Assembly (NCBI GenBank): GCA_027365835.1
Contig: DAHXLU010000097.1
Span: 12,864 to 76,863, forward strand
Direction of reading: 5' to 3'
From: JAJZMA01 sp021850405
Lineage (GTDB): Bacteria > Chloroflexota > Dormibacteria > Aeolococcales > Aeolococcaceae
DNA length: 64,000 bases
The position numbers were made by a program, and so were the translations under genes. The notes under the pieces were generated by a model. It worked only from the letters and a program-made list of their open reading frames with translations. It had not been told where the DNA came from and made no database searches. Positions 8,544 to 17,215 of this stretch are shown one piece after another (within the stretch, counting starts at the first letter, position 1; each line of letters starts with the position of its first letter).

Positions 8544-10391
8544 GTGAGACGCCGGGCGCGTCGGTGTCTGCAGGGTTTATTGCTGCTTGGCACTGCCACT
8601 CTGCTTTCCAGCTGCTTTTCTACCCCACCCCAGATCTCTTCCCTGAACCCAGCCAACGGATCCACTCATGTCGGCGGCAACCAGCCGATGATCATCGGTT
8701 TCAGTGAGCCGGTAGATACACAGTCTGTGATGAAGCGACTCACTGTTTCGCCCCCCTTGCCGGGTTGCAAGCTTCCTCTGCTCCAGCCGGCCGGGTCGAG
8801 CGCAATCTGCGCAGAGCTCTGGAATGGTTCTGATACCGTTCTCACATTTAGCCATCCTGGCGCCATATACCACCCGTCCACAACCTACACCTTCACCCTG
8901 GCAGGGGGCATTGTGTCGAAAAATGGTGTTATAAATAGCCTGACACACACGTGGACAATCCAGAGCAACTCTGCGCCAGCCCTGCTCTCTTCCTACCCAA
9001 CGCCTGGCTCTATCGATGTTCCTCCTGACGGTCCATTCTCCATTAACTTTTCGCGTTACATGAACGCAGCAGCAACCAGCGAGGCCATTACCCTCTCGCC
9101 GGATGTTGCCGGAACCAGGGTCATCCCGAATCGGCTGGACCCTGGCCAGTTCCTGCTGATCCCGGGCAGTCTCCTGCAATCGGGTGCCACCTATGCTATC
9201 CACATCTCCACAAACGCCACTGACCAGTTCGCCCAGGGATTATCGAAGAGTTATGTGATTCCATTTAAGATCGGATCTCTTGTTGGTCCGCATGCCGTAA
9301 TACTTTCGGGCCCACAGGACGCACCTGCCAACCATATTTCCATTACCCAGCTTGCTCCACCCAGTGTGGGAGATCCTACCATCAGCATTCCATTGTTAAG
9401 TGTGCCGGCTATACCGGCTCCTGCCATTGGGCCGCCGTTGCCACAACCACAGAATCCAGCAACCAGTGCAAAACCTGTATCTGAAGCAGGGCTGCAGTCG
9501 GCAACCTCCAGTACGACCAGTAAAAAAGCGGAACTTGCACGAAGTGTAGTTAACCGTAATCAGGTAACCGGGTATGCCCAGGCCGCGATTTCTCCGGATA
9601 ACCGGACTCTCGCCGTTGAAGAATATATTGGGTCAGGCTCCTTGCAGTCAACCCAGATCGCCGTCTTCTCCCTACCCTCCTTAAGCTTGCAACAAATCAT
9701 AGGTAATGGAGCGTACGACCCTGTGTGGTCCAGCAATGGACCCGATCTAGCCTATAACGACAATCTTGGCACAGGATTTTTCGATACTCACACCGACACC
9801 ATAAGCCAGACTCTGGACAGTTATCCTCCACTTGGACCGGTCAGCTGGTCTACTACTTCAGCCATGGCGCTTGTACCAGTCCTGATGCCGATGGGCCCTG
9901 GAGCAGAATTGCTCGCGCCAGGTACTCAGGCCCAATACCAGGTTCCTGACATTAAGCCTCCGTTCCTGGAGCCACTCCTGCTGCCAAATGGCAATGGACT
10001 GGTGGCAACTCGAATCCATATAAGTAGAATGCAGCTATTTGAGCTTAACTGGACTGGGTCTGCGATTCCCGTATCCATTGGGGATCAACTGGACGGGATT
10101 GGCTTTTTTGGCGGGGCTACCCTTTTATGTGTATCCGAGTCAGCACATCCACATCTGGAATCCTTCGATTTGAGCACCTCCAGCTCATTTCCTATTGCCG
10201 GCCCATCCAGCTTTCGCCAAACTGCTACGGTCTCGCTTTCACCAGAATGGAACAGCATCATCTTTGTTAAAAAGATAGATGGCATATCACAGATCATGAC
10301 TGAAAACGCTGATGGATCTGGCCTTCGGATCATTTCGCAGTACACTTCTACCAATGATGAAGCCCAGGCAGGATTCTTCGCTACCGGTTAA
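8544..10391 (+). CDS. lipoprotein with Ig-like (Big_5) domains and C-terminal propeller-like region
   Basis: 615 residues with a lipoprotein signal peptide: a basic RRRARR start, a hydrophobic core (GLLLLGTATLL) and the lipobox LSSC, with Cys at about residue 24. Two SbsA-type Ig-like Big_5 domains follow (ISSLNPANGSTHVGGNQPM... and LLSSYPTPGSIDVPPDGPF...NFSRYMNA), then a Pro/Ser linker, then a C-terminal half (from ~340) with TolB/WD-like blade motifs (AISPDNRTLAVEEY, DPVWSSNGPDLAY, SLSPEWNSIIFV). It should be anchored on the outer face of the cytoplasmic membrane. It starts with GTG, 5 bases after the DUF4388 gene. Confidence 0.78.
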   Translation: MRRRARRCLQGLLLLGTATLLSSCFSTPPQISSLNPANGSTHVGGNQPMIIGFSEPVDTQSVMKRLTVSPPLPGCKLPLLQPAGSSAICAELWNGSDTVLTFSHPGAIYHPSTTYTFTLAGGIVSKNGVINSLTHTWTIQSNSAPALLSSYPTPGSIDVPPDGPFSINFSRYMNAAATSEAITLSPDVAGTRVIPNRLDPGQFLLIPGSLLQSGATYAIHISTNATDQFAQGLSKSYVIPFKIGSLVGPHAVILSGPQDAPANHISITQLAPPSVGDPTISIPLLSVPAIPAPAIGPPLPQPQNPATSAKPVSEAGLQSATSSTTSKKAELARSVVNRNQVTGYAQAAISPDNRTLAVEEYIGSGSLQSTQIAVFSLPSLSLQQIIGNGAYDPVWSSNGPDLAYNDNLGTGFFDTHTDTISQTLDSYPPLGPVSWSTTSAMALVPVLMPMGPGAELLAPGTQAQYQVPDIKPPFLEPLLLPNGNGLVATRIHISRMQLFELNWTGSAIPVSIGDQLDGIGFFGGATLLCVSESAHPHLESFDLSTSSSFPIAGPSSFRQTATVSLSPEWNSIIFVKKIDGISQIMTENADGSGLRIISQYTSTNDEAQAGFFATG

Positions 10392-10413
10392 TGATCTCAC
10401 GGCGCAAAGGAGG

Positions 10414-10752
10414 CTATGACGTGCCTGGCACAAATCTTAATCGATGTATGGCCGAAAAGCCCAGTCTGGCATTAACCTTGGCTATCAGCAGCTCAGAATC
10501 CATCTGCAACTGGTGAGACAGTGCCGTATTTGCAGTAGCCAGGACCAAAGCTCCACGATCCAGACGTACTACAGAGCACATCCCTGCAACAGGATAGCCA
10601 ACAGCATCCAGGAAAGCTTCCCTGGCTAGTTCCTCGGTGACGGCTCGTTGTACACCCATTTTCTTCACCGCATCGCCAAGAGCACTCTGAATCGGCACTA
10701 TCCCGTTATTGCCTTGCGTATGTCCCCGGGAGGATGAACGTCGGAAGGTCAC
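10414..10752 (-). CDS. dciA: DUF721 protein, DciA-like helicase-loader candidate
   Basis: 112 residues of the DUF721 family, to which DciA, the ancestral DnaB helicase loader, belongs. It shows the family pattern of a central WxxxVG-like segment (here EAFLDAVGYPVAGMCSVV) followed by a strand pair (RLDRGALVLATANTALSHQL) and a C-terminal helix-strand (LLIAKVNARLGFSAIHRLRF). Its start overlaps the recF stop by 4 bases, the classic recF-DUF721 arrangement. The DciA function is inferred from family and position. Confidence 0.75.
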   Translation of the reverse strand: MTFRRSSSRGHTQGNNGIVPIQSALGDAVKKMGVQRAVTEELAREAFLDAVGYPVAGMCSVVRLDRGALVLATANTALSHQLQMDSELLIAKVNARLGFSAIHRLRFVPGTS

Positions 10753-11864
10753 GACCTTCCACCGGCAAGCGCAGTCTCAGCATCAAAACTCAAACAGGTT
10801 CCAGCAGCTGGAACTGTAGTCGGCCATTCCGTGCCCGTAATGACGGCCTGGTATCCCAGTGTGATCAATCTCTGGGTAAGCACCTTGCAGGTCCTTGCAT
10901 CAAGCTCACTGAAAAGATCGTCCAGCAACAGGATGGGGTCGCGTCCAATGACAGACTCAAGATAGCGGGCCCGCACTAATGCCATGGCCAGAACAATGGT
11001 CCGTTGCTGTCCCTGGCTAGCTCCAATTTTTGCATTATGGTTCCCCGCCATAATGGCAACCTCATCCCTGTGCGGACCAACGAGTGCCACTCCCCTCGCT
11101 ATCTCCTCCCGCTTTGCCATAGCCAAGTGGTTGCGGAGATTGAGATCCCACGAACCTTCACCAGGCTCGGTCACAGGCGGGTTAGCCTGATAGTTCAAAG
11201 ACAAGCTGAACGGCAGACCAAGGAAGCCTGCTTCCTCAGCCAGCAATTCTCCGAGCAGCGCAAGGGTCCTCTGCCGTTGCCTTTGAATCAGTGCACCATG
11301 AGTTGCGATCTGAAAGTTATAGGAATCGAGAACCGCCGGATCACCGCGACCAATCCGCAAGTCTGTCAGACATCGATTCTTTTGCTCCAGTGCCCGTCTG
11401 TACTCCAGGAGCGCCGAGCGTACCTGATAATCGTGCTGGACGAGCAGCATGTCCAGCATCTGGCGTCTGATTGATGGAGATCCTTGCACAATGGCAAGGT
11501 CGCCCGGGAAAAAACTTACTGATGGCAGGTGACCGAGGTAGGTACTGCCTCCGACCCTGGTTTCGTCCAGATGCAACTGCTTCCGATAGCCTGACGCACT
11601 GCCAGGAGTAACCGAGATCTGAAGGGAATGGCTACCATTTGTACTGCTGATAGAGCCGGTCAGATCAAAGTGTGACTCTCCCCATCGAACCTGGTCTCCG
11701 TATGGAGCTCGGGGAGACTTGGTGAGGGACAACAGAAGCACCGCCTCCAGCAGATTGGACTTTCCAATGCCATTGCTACCCATGAGAACATTGATGCCAG
11801 CCGAAAAATGGGCCGTAGCCCGCGCGTAATTGCGAAAGTCATGAATAATAATGTCATTCAGCAT
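10749..11864 (-). CDS. recF: DNA replication and repair protein RecF
   Basis: 371 residues, normal for RecF. It has the N-terminal start NDIIIHDFRNYARA, Walker A GSNGIGKSNLLEAV near residues 29-42, the ABC signature-like region (GASQGQQRTIVLAMALVRA), and Walker B with the D-loop (PILLLDDLFSELDARTC). RecF loads RecA at single-strand gaps as part of RecFOR. It lies in the dnaA-dnaN-recF order, but with a glycosyltransferase gene between dnaN and recF. Confidence 0.96.
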   Translation of the reverse strand: MLNDIIIHDFRNYARATAHFSAGINVLMGSNGIGKSNLLEAVLLLSLTKSPRAPYGDQVRWGESHFDLTGSISSTNGSHSLQISVTPGSASGYRKQLHLDETRVGGSTYLGHLPSVSFFPGDLAIVQGSPSIRRQMLDMLLVQHDYQVRSALLEYRRALEQKNRCLTDLRIGRGDPAVLDSYNFQIATHGALIQRQRQRTLALLGELLAEEAGFLGLPFSLSLNYQANPPVTEPGEGSWDLNLRNHLAMAKREEIARGVALVGPHRDEVAIMAGNHNAKIGASQGQQRTIVLAMALVRARYLESVIGRDPILLLDDLFSELDARTCKVLTQRLITLGYQAVITGTEWPTTVPAAGTCLSFDAETALAGGRS

Positions 11865-11882
11865 GACATAAGCCTAGACAAG

Positions 11883-13064
11883 TCATTGCGTGCGATACAG
11901 GGCCATCAGGGCTGTAGCTGTGTGTCGGGCATCGTACCTTGGGACATTGGCGGTGACGTTGTTTTTGATGTACTGATATTGCCTGCTATTGCTTTTTGCC
12001 AGATTCCTGGTTACACGTCCAAGTCTTCTGATACCAGGAACATATAGTCCCAGGCCATGGTCGGTAACATACTGAACATTGCCATGCTCCTGCCCGGGTG
12101 CATACCAGGTTATGATCATGGGGGTTTGTGTTGCCAGTGCTTCTGCAATTGCACCGGGTCCAGCCTTTGTAACAATCAGGTCAGACATATACATCAATTC
12201 TGGCATGTTAGTCACAAATCCGTACACACGTAGCCGGTCATGATAACGTGGTATCAACTTTTCCAGCTTAACTTTTTCGCGCTGGTTATTGCCGCATACC
12301 GTTATCACCTGCACACCTGGACAGGCTTCGAGTATGGAGGCAGTACGCTTGCATAACTGGCCAGATCCATCTCCGCCCCCAAGCACCAGTACAGTAAAAA
12401 TGGTGTCGTCAAACCCTATTGCCTGGCGCGCAGACAACCGATCGCAGGCACTGGAAAAAAAAGCCTTATGTATGGGAAGAGCCAGCTCAGTTATCCTGGA
12501 AAGGGGAAGTCCACTTCGGATACAGGCCGCCGTTGCCTCGGGAGATGGGGTAATAGTCGTACGTGCAGCAGGGCAGATCCAGGCGCGGTGAATGTCCTGC
12601 CAGTCTGTTATCACCACTGCAAAAGGGTGTCGGATGGGAAGTGATTTCAGTACGTGCCCAACGACATGATTGGTTAAAGGATGGAATGACACTATTACAT
12701 GAGGACTGTTGGTGATGATGGCTCTTTTTATATTTCCTTGTATTACATAACGTACAACGTGGATAAGAATCCAGAACGAAATTGCCCGATCAAAAAGGTG
12801 GTACAGAAAGCCCCATAACCATCTGGCGTAGCGCAGTATAGGAGAATACAGGCCTACAAATAAGGACGTCGCGGATCCTGCAGACTGAAAAGGATCATAG
12901 ATCGTACATTGAGATGATGGAAACAGTTCGCTCATGGCATCTTGCACAGCGCTAGCTGAAGCCAGGTGACCACCACCGGTCGCAGATACCAGTAGCAGGA
13001 ATCGTACTGGGACTAATTCCTGAAAAGACTGCCGTTCCAGAGGCTGGCTGGAATCTACAGACAT
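11883..13064 (-). CDS. MGDG-synthase-like / GT28-type glycosyltransferase
   Basis: 393 residues. The N-terminal domain carries the MGDG-synthase signature LLVSATGGGHLASASAVQDAM, and the C-terminal domain resembles glycosyltransferase family 28, with a nucleotide-sugar site (VLGGGDGSGQLCKR) and a donor-binding loop (DLIVTKAGPGAIAEALATQTPMI). Family members transfer a sugar from UDP-sugars to diacylglycerol at the membrane (MGDG synthase, UgtP) or are MurG-like. Here it probably makes a glycolipid. It is embedded between dnaN (36-base gap) and recF (18-base gap), so it is likely transcribed with replication genes, which is unusual. Confidence 0.82.
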   Translation of the reverse strand: MSVDSSQPLERQSFQELVPVRFLLLVSATGGGHLASASAVQDAMSELFPSSQCTIYDPFQSAGSATSLFVGLYSPILRYARWLWGFLYHLFDRAISFWILIHVVRYVIQGNIKRAIITNSPHVIVSFHPLTNHVVGHVLKSLPIRHPFAVVITDWQDIHRAWICPAARTTITPSPEATAACIRSGLPLSRITELALPIHKAFFSSACDRLSARQAIGFDDTIFTVLVLGGGDGSGQLCKRTASILEACPGVQVITVCGNNQREKVKLEKLIPRYHDRLRVYGFVTNMPELMYMSDLIVTKAGPGAIAEALATQTPMIITWYAPGQEHGNVQYVTDHGLGLYVPGIRRLGRVTRNLAKSNSRQYQYIKNNVTANVPRYDARHTATALMALYRTQ

Positions 13065-13100
13065 AACGATGGCCGCCCGGCTAAGTCTGCTTGGACCAGT

Positions 13101-14267
13101 CTAGCTGGAAGAAGGTATCTTTACCGGCATAATCACATGCAAATAGTCTGTCCCGTCACCTGGCCGTATGACGCAGGGGTTCTTCTTTCCAGAAAATGAT
13201 ATGTCAACAGTATCGCTTGAAATGCAGCCAAGCGCATCCATAAGGTATCTGGCATTGAAGGAAATATCCAAGGGGTCACCTTCCATTTGTGCCGGCATGG
13301 ACACTTCATGGTCTCCTACTTCAGCGGTTCCAGAACGCAAGGTAAGGGTAGAATCTTCCAGTATCAGGGAAACAGGGTGAGCCGTCTCCCGTGCCATGAC
13401 GGCCGCTGTTTTTACCGCTCCAAGGAAATCTGTACGACTGATCTTCAGAGTTTGTTCAGCCTGTGAAGGGATTACCTGGCGAAAGTTGGGGTAATTCCCC
13501 TCAATAAGGCGGGAGGCAATGTAGATCTCTCCTGATTCAACAAAAATCTGGTTCCCATTCTCAGCCAGGGACAAGTGCACTATTCCCTGGTCCTTCTGGA
13601 TTGCTCTTGCTATTTCCGACATATGTCGCGCCGGCACAATGGCGGACCGGCCACTCAGTGCTCCATCGCCCGTCACCGCAACGCTCGTGACGGCCAGGCG
13701 GTGTCGATCGGTCGCCGCAAGGACCAGCTTCCCTTCCTGTACCTGGACAGCAATGCCAGTCAGCATCGCGGCAGCATCATCGCCACTGGCCGCAACGATC
13801 GTCTTGGTAATGGCTTCTCCCAGCTCTTCTGCATCGACTTGAACAGGATGAGTGGCTACTGGTACTGCTACCGGCGGAAACTCTGAAGCAGCCATTCCGT
13901 GAAATGTAGTCCGGTTTCCAGCCGACAATATGCGAAGCTGCAGCTTTTCCTCGTTGATCTCCAGGGAACAGGGACCTTCGGGTAGAGAGCTGATGTACTC
14001 AGAGAGCAGCTTGCCTGGGACCGAAATGCTCCCAGGAGCGTTGATTTCTGCTTCCAGTTTGACCCTTATCGTCAGGTCCAGATTGGTTGCGGTTAGCTCA
14101 AGATGATCTCCAGAGCCTGCATCTACAAGGATATTACCCAGGATTGGGAGGGTGGACCTTGTTGAGATGGCCCTGGTAAGTATTGAAAGAGCTCCGTTCA
14201 TGGAGGTACTGGATATGGTGCAGTTTCTGGAGGTAGTAACTACGGGGGAAGGGGTAAGTGTATTCAC
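13101..14267 (-). CDS. dnaN: DNA polymerase III beta sliding clamp
   Basis: 388 residues, slightly longer than the usual 366-380. The family pattern is clear: an N-terminal domain (LTRAISTRSTLPILGNILVDA), then three repeated clamp domains, with ASRLIEGNYPNFRQVIP in the middle and a C-terminal end (GTDYLHVIMPVKI) containing the usual VMPMRL-like tail. The clamp tethers DNA polymerase and is the docking site for many replication proteins. The first ~22 residues are extra, so the true start may be the internal Met at residue 23 (MNGALSILT). Confidence 0.96.
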   Translation of the reverse strand: MNTLTPSPVVTTSRNCTISSTSMNGALSILTRAISTRSTLPILGNILVDAGSGDHLELTATNLDLTIRVKLEAEINAPGSISVPGKLLSEYISSLPEGPCSLEINEEKLQLRILSAGNRTTFHGMAASEFPPVAVPVATHPVQVDAEELGEAITKTIVAASGDDAAAMLTGIAVQVQEGKLVLAATDRHRLAVTSVAVTGDGALSGRSAIVPARHMSEIARAIQKDQGIVHLSLAENGNQIFVESGEIYIASRLIEGNYPNFRQVIPSQAEQTLKISRTDFLGAVKTAAVMARETAHPVSLILEDSTLTLRSGTAEVGDHEVSMPAQMEGDPLDISFNARYLMDALGCISSDTVDISFSGKKNPCVIRPGDGTDYLHVIMPVKIPSSS

Positions 14268-14487
14268 AGTTTAATTAAAACTCCTACAGTATTTATTTAA
14301 TTAGCTTCACTAATAGAGGCACGGATTAAGTGGAAAACGACGAAAAGCCCTTGTTACAGTTGATATAAAGGGGAGTTGGCCCTGGGGATAAGATAACCGG
14401 TTTTGCACGATGTATGAACTGGGGTTGGTATTGCGCTGGCTATCCCCTGTTTGTCCACAGCAATTGCCACAGGTGTTTCCACAGGTG
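14268..14487. other. dnaA-dnaN spacer: AT-rich stretch and degenerate DnaA boxes
   Basis: 220 bases without a gene. The side next to dnaN is strikingly AT-rich (14268-14315: TTTAATTAAAAC and TATTTATTTAATTAGC), in contrast to the GC-rich surroundings, and could serve as an unwinding element. Near-consensus DnaA boxes with one mismatch are TGGGGATAA (14383-14391) and TTGTCCACA (14451-14459). A TTTCCACA half-match follows just before dnaA's end. It is a candidate origin element or dnaN regulatory region. Confidence 0.5.
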
Positions 14488-16041
14488 TCAGTCATGGGCA
14501 AGCAACTCTCTCAGGTTGCGCAGGTCTGATTGCAGGCGCTCATCTTCCTTGACCAGATCAGCTATTTTTTCGCATGAGTGCAAAACGGTTGTATGGTCCC
14601 TTCCACCAAATGCTGCACCAATCGCTGGCAGTGATGATGGGGTATCTTCTCTCATCAGGTACATGGCTACCTGTCGCGGGAAAACGATACGTTTGTCGCG
14701 TCGCTTCCCTTTAATCTCGTCTGGTGTAATTCCATAATACTCACACACGGCACTCTGGATGTCTGTAGCGCTGAGCTGTTTGGCGGTGTCGCCCGGAATG
14801 ATGTCTTTGAGGATTTCGGCTGCCGTGGCGATATCAACTGTACGACCATCTATGGATGCATGTGCCAGTACGCGGATGAGTGCTCCCTCCAGCTCGCGTA
14901 TGTTTTTCTGGATCTTGTGTGCAATGAACGTACAGACCTCGTCAGGAACAAGAGAAGCATGTAATCCAAGCTTGTTATTTATGATAGCGAGGCGGGTTTC
15001 AAAGTCAGGTGGCTGGATATCCGCCATCAGACCGCCTTCAAACCTGCTACGCAGTCTGTCCTCAAGCGTAGGTATGTCCTTGGGGGGACGGTCTGAGCTC
15101 ACTACTATCTGTTTTTGAACCTGGTGAAGAGCATTAAATGTATGAAAGAATTCTTCCTGGGTACGGTCCTTGCCAGCCAGAAACTGGATGTCATCAATGA
15201 GCAGGACATCTACGGATCGATACCGCATCCGAAAGTCGTGCATCTTGTTCTGGCCGATGGAATCTACCATTTCATTGACAAATTTCTCTGAGGTAACATA
15301 AGCGATAACGGGCTTGCCTCCACCTTTTTCGGCAACCGCCTGTCCAATTGCATGCATAAGGTGGGTTTTTCCCAGTCCGACACCGCCATACAGGAACAAA
15401 GGATTGTAGGCTTTTCCAGGGGCCTCGGCTACAGCATTACAGGCGGCATGGGCAAACCGGCTGGAATTTCCAACTACAAAAGAGGAAAAGGTAAAGGACG
15501 GATTCAGGCGACTGTCAAATCTGCTTGTACCGGAAGCAGATGTATTCTGGTCTGGCCATGATCCTGGACTGGCCGTAAGGCTTGGAGGAAGGGGAGTGGT
15601 CGCAGCATCTGTCTGCGAGGCAGGCGTAGCGGTGGCAAATCCTGGTTTTGCCGCAGTCTCAGCGCCATTGGCGGTGCCCGGATTTACCCTGGGATCAATA
15701 GCAATCTCAATCTGGCATTCCTTGCCAACAATGCCAGATAGTGTTTCGGTTATGACCTGCAGATAGCGCTCAGTTACCCAGTCCCTGGCAAATCTTGTTG
15801 GCACTCCAATTTTAAATTTCCCGTCAGCCGCTTCCAGCAGGGAAGCATTTGCCAGCCAGGTATCATATCCGGGCCGGGCCAGCTGGAAGCGCAACTCTTC
15901 CTGGGTAGCACGCCAGATTTCGTCCATGTCTGTAGGGGACGAGCTTTCCTCTGAAGCGGTGAAAGCTGATGAATCCCTGGTTTCCGGGGTAAGTTCGTCA
16001 GGAATCATTTGAAGGCCTTGGCTGGTTGTTTCACAGGGCAT
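14488..16041 (-). CDS. dnaA: chromosomal replication initiator DnaA
   Basis: 517 residues with all four domains: domain I (about 40-115, [21 protein letters not shown]), a Pro/Ala/Thr-rich linker (115-180), the AAA+ domain with Walker A GGVGLGKT at 219-226 and Walker B ([13 protein letters not shown]), and domain IV with the DnaA-box-binding helix signature [15 protein letters not shown]. It opens the origin and recruits DnaB. An internal start at residue 12 (MIPDELTPE) would also fit. Its promoter region contains DnaA boxes, which fits autoregulation. Confidence 0.97.
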   Translation of the reverse strand: MPCETTSQGLQMIPDELTPETRDSSAFTASEESSSPTDMDEIWRATQEELRFQLARPGYDTWLANASLLEAADGKFKIGVPTRFARDWVTERYLQVITETLSGIVGKECQIEIAIDPRVNPGTANGAETAAKPGFATATPASQTDAATTPLPPSLTASPGSWPDQNTSASGTSRFDSRLNPSFTFSSFVVGNSSRFAHAACNAVAEAPGKAYNPLFLYGGVGLGKTHLMHAIGQAVAEKGGGKPVIAYVTSEKFVNEMVDSIGQNKMHDFRMRYRSVDVLLIDDIQFLAGKDRTQEEFFHTFNALHQVQKQIVVSSDRPPKDIPTLEDRLRSRFEGGLMADIQPPDFETRLAIINNKLGLHASLVPDEVCTFIAHKIQKNIRELEGALIRVLAHASIDGRTVDIATAAEILKDIIPGDTAKQLSATDIQSAVCEYYGITPDEIKGKRRDKRIVFPRQVAMYLMREDTPSSLPAIGAAFGGRDHTTVLHSCEKIADLVKEDERLQSDLRNLRELLAHD

Positions 16042-16447
16042 TTATCTCGATGCGTGTCTTTTTGGGCAAACCAGGCACAGGCTGCATAATGGTCAAAGCG
16101 CGCCCCATGGAGCTTGTACACAGGATGTGGATAGCCTGTGGATAAACCGATTCTATGCGGGGCGTCGTAAACGCAGGGAACGGAAGTCCCCGCTGAGAGT
16201 CTGCATTCTACAGCACCTGCCCAGGGGGTATGCAAGAGGGCAATTCCGTAGATGGCAGCAAAGGCCAAAAGCGGGCAGGGACCAGGAGGCCCACATATCG
16301 CCAGACCTTCCACGATGCGCCTTTTGGGGATGCAGCAGCCGTCCAGAACGGGATATACTGGTCATCGAAAATATTGCTCTGGTAGCGCAGCAGCAAATCC
16401 CAAACATCTGTTCCCTTCCGGTGCCGCGCCGGAGCCAAGGAGATGAT
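16042..16447. promoter_or_regulatory. dnaA-rpmH divergent intergenic region with paired DnaA boxes
   Basis: 406 bases between divergent dnaA and rpmH. TGTGGATAG (16127-16135) and a perfect reverse DnaA box TGTGGATAA (16138-16146) lie in tandem 86-105 bases upstream of the dnaA start, a position suited to dnaA autorepression or origin function. A TATACT sequence near 16350 could be a -10 element for rpmH. No gene is seen here other than an upstream extension of the rpmH frame. Confidence 0.6.
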
Positions 16448-16594
16448 ATCAAACGTACTTTTCAGCCCAAAAAAAAGTATCGGGTTAAAACCCATGGATT
16501 TCGTATCCGCATGTCTACTCCTGGAGGACGAAAGGTGCTGAAGGCACGCCGGCAAAAAGGCCGGTATGAACTGACACCTCGTCTGGTGCGGTGA
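16448..16594 (+). CDS. rpmH: 50S ribosomal protein bL34, apparently with an ATC start codon
   Basis: 48 residues matching bL34 along its length: (I/M)[18 protein letters not shown], then [19 protein letters not shown]. bL34 normally begins M-K-R-T-F-Q-P. Here the codon before KRTFQP is ATC, and it has a perfect AAGGAG Shine-Dalgarno at 16437-16442 with a 5-base spacer. The nearest in-frame standard start is GTG at 16421, which would add nine residues and has no Shine-Dalgarno. The ATG at 16443 is in another frame and touches the Shine-Dalgarno. An ATC start, a sequence error or a nine-residue extension are the options. The stop overlaps the rnpA start (GTGA). Confidence 0.85.
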   Translation: MKRTFQPKKKYRVKTHGFRIRMSTPGGRKVLKARRQKGRYELTPRLVR

Positions 16595-16929
16595 AACCTC
16601 CATTCCGTCTGACCGGTCATAACAGGTTCGTAAGGGTTATGCGGCAGGGGAAAGTGATGAGAAGTGATACGGTAGCCCTGAGAATTTTTCCTAATTCTCT
16701 TCCCTTTCCCAGAATAGGGTTCAGCATCAAGCTCCAGGGTGCCGTCCATAGAAACCGGATCAGGCGGCAGCTTACGAGTTTGTGTCGGGAAAGACTGGCA
16801 AGTATAAACGGTCTGGACGTCATCGTTTCGGTTGATACGAGCGAAGGAGTTCCAGCGTTCAATAAACTAGCCAAAGACTTTGGAGCCTGTCTGGGCAGGC
16901 TTGGTTCCCCTGTAGATGAAAAAAGCTAG
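16591..16929 (+). CDS. rnpA: ribonuclease P protein component
   Basis: 112 residues. The family signature is present: the [17 protein letters not shown] start, the [18 protein letters not shown] motif (the RNR box that binds P RNA) and the [10 protein letters not shown] strand. It works with RNase P RNA to mature tRNA 5' ends. GTG start, translationally coupled to rpmH by a 4-base overlap; the 3' end overlaps yidD. Confidence 0.95.
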   Translation: MKPPFRLTGHNRFVRVMRQGKVMRSDTVALRIFPNSLPFPRIGFSIKLQGAVHRNRIRRQLTSLCRERLASINGLDVIVSVDTSEGVPAFNKLAKDFGACLGRLGSPVDEKS

Positions 16930-17215
16930 TCTGATATTTATCCGGGTGTACCAGCTTACGCTCAGTCCCATTTTTTCTGTGTTTTCAGGATGCCGATATG
17001 AGCCTACCTGTTCCAGGTATGGCTATGAGGCCATTGAACGATACGGGTTTTTTCGAGGCTGGTGGCTCGCAATGAGAAGAGTTGGGCGCTGTACGCCCTG
17101 GGGTGGCCATGGATATGACCCTGTTCCAGACGTATATCCACCTTTTCAGTTCCGGCAGCTCCTGCATCCCCGGCACCGTCGGCATGATCCCAACCATGCG
17201 AATCCAGGGTCCTAA
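16916..17215 (+). CDS. yidD: membrane protein insertion efficiency factor YidD
   Basis: 99 residues with the YidD signature: IRVYQLTLSPIFSVFSGCRY, EPTCSRYGYEAIERYG and GGHGYDPVP. The three conserved cysteines are present. It is a small amphipathic membrane-associated protein that helps YidC-dependent insertion. It overlaps rnpA by 14 bases and shares a TAATG junction with yidC. Confidence 0.95.
   Translation: MKKASLIFIRVYQLTLSPIFSVFSGCRYEPTCSRYGYEAIERYGFFRGWWLAMRRVGRCTPWGGHGYDPVPDVYPPFQFRQLLHPRHRRHDPNHANPGS

Noticed and set aside
16443..16541. ATG frame starting at 16443 inside rpmH
   Set aside because: It has no spacer to the Shine-Dalgarno and encodes a 32-residue sequence without similarity, while the other frame gives bL34.
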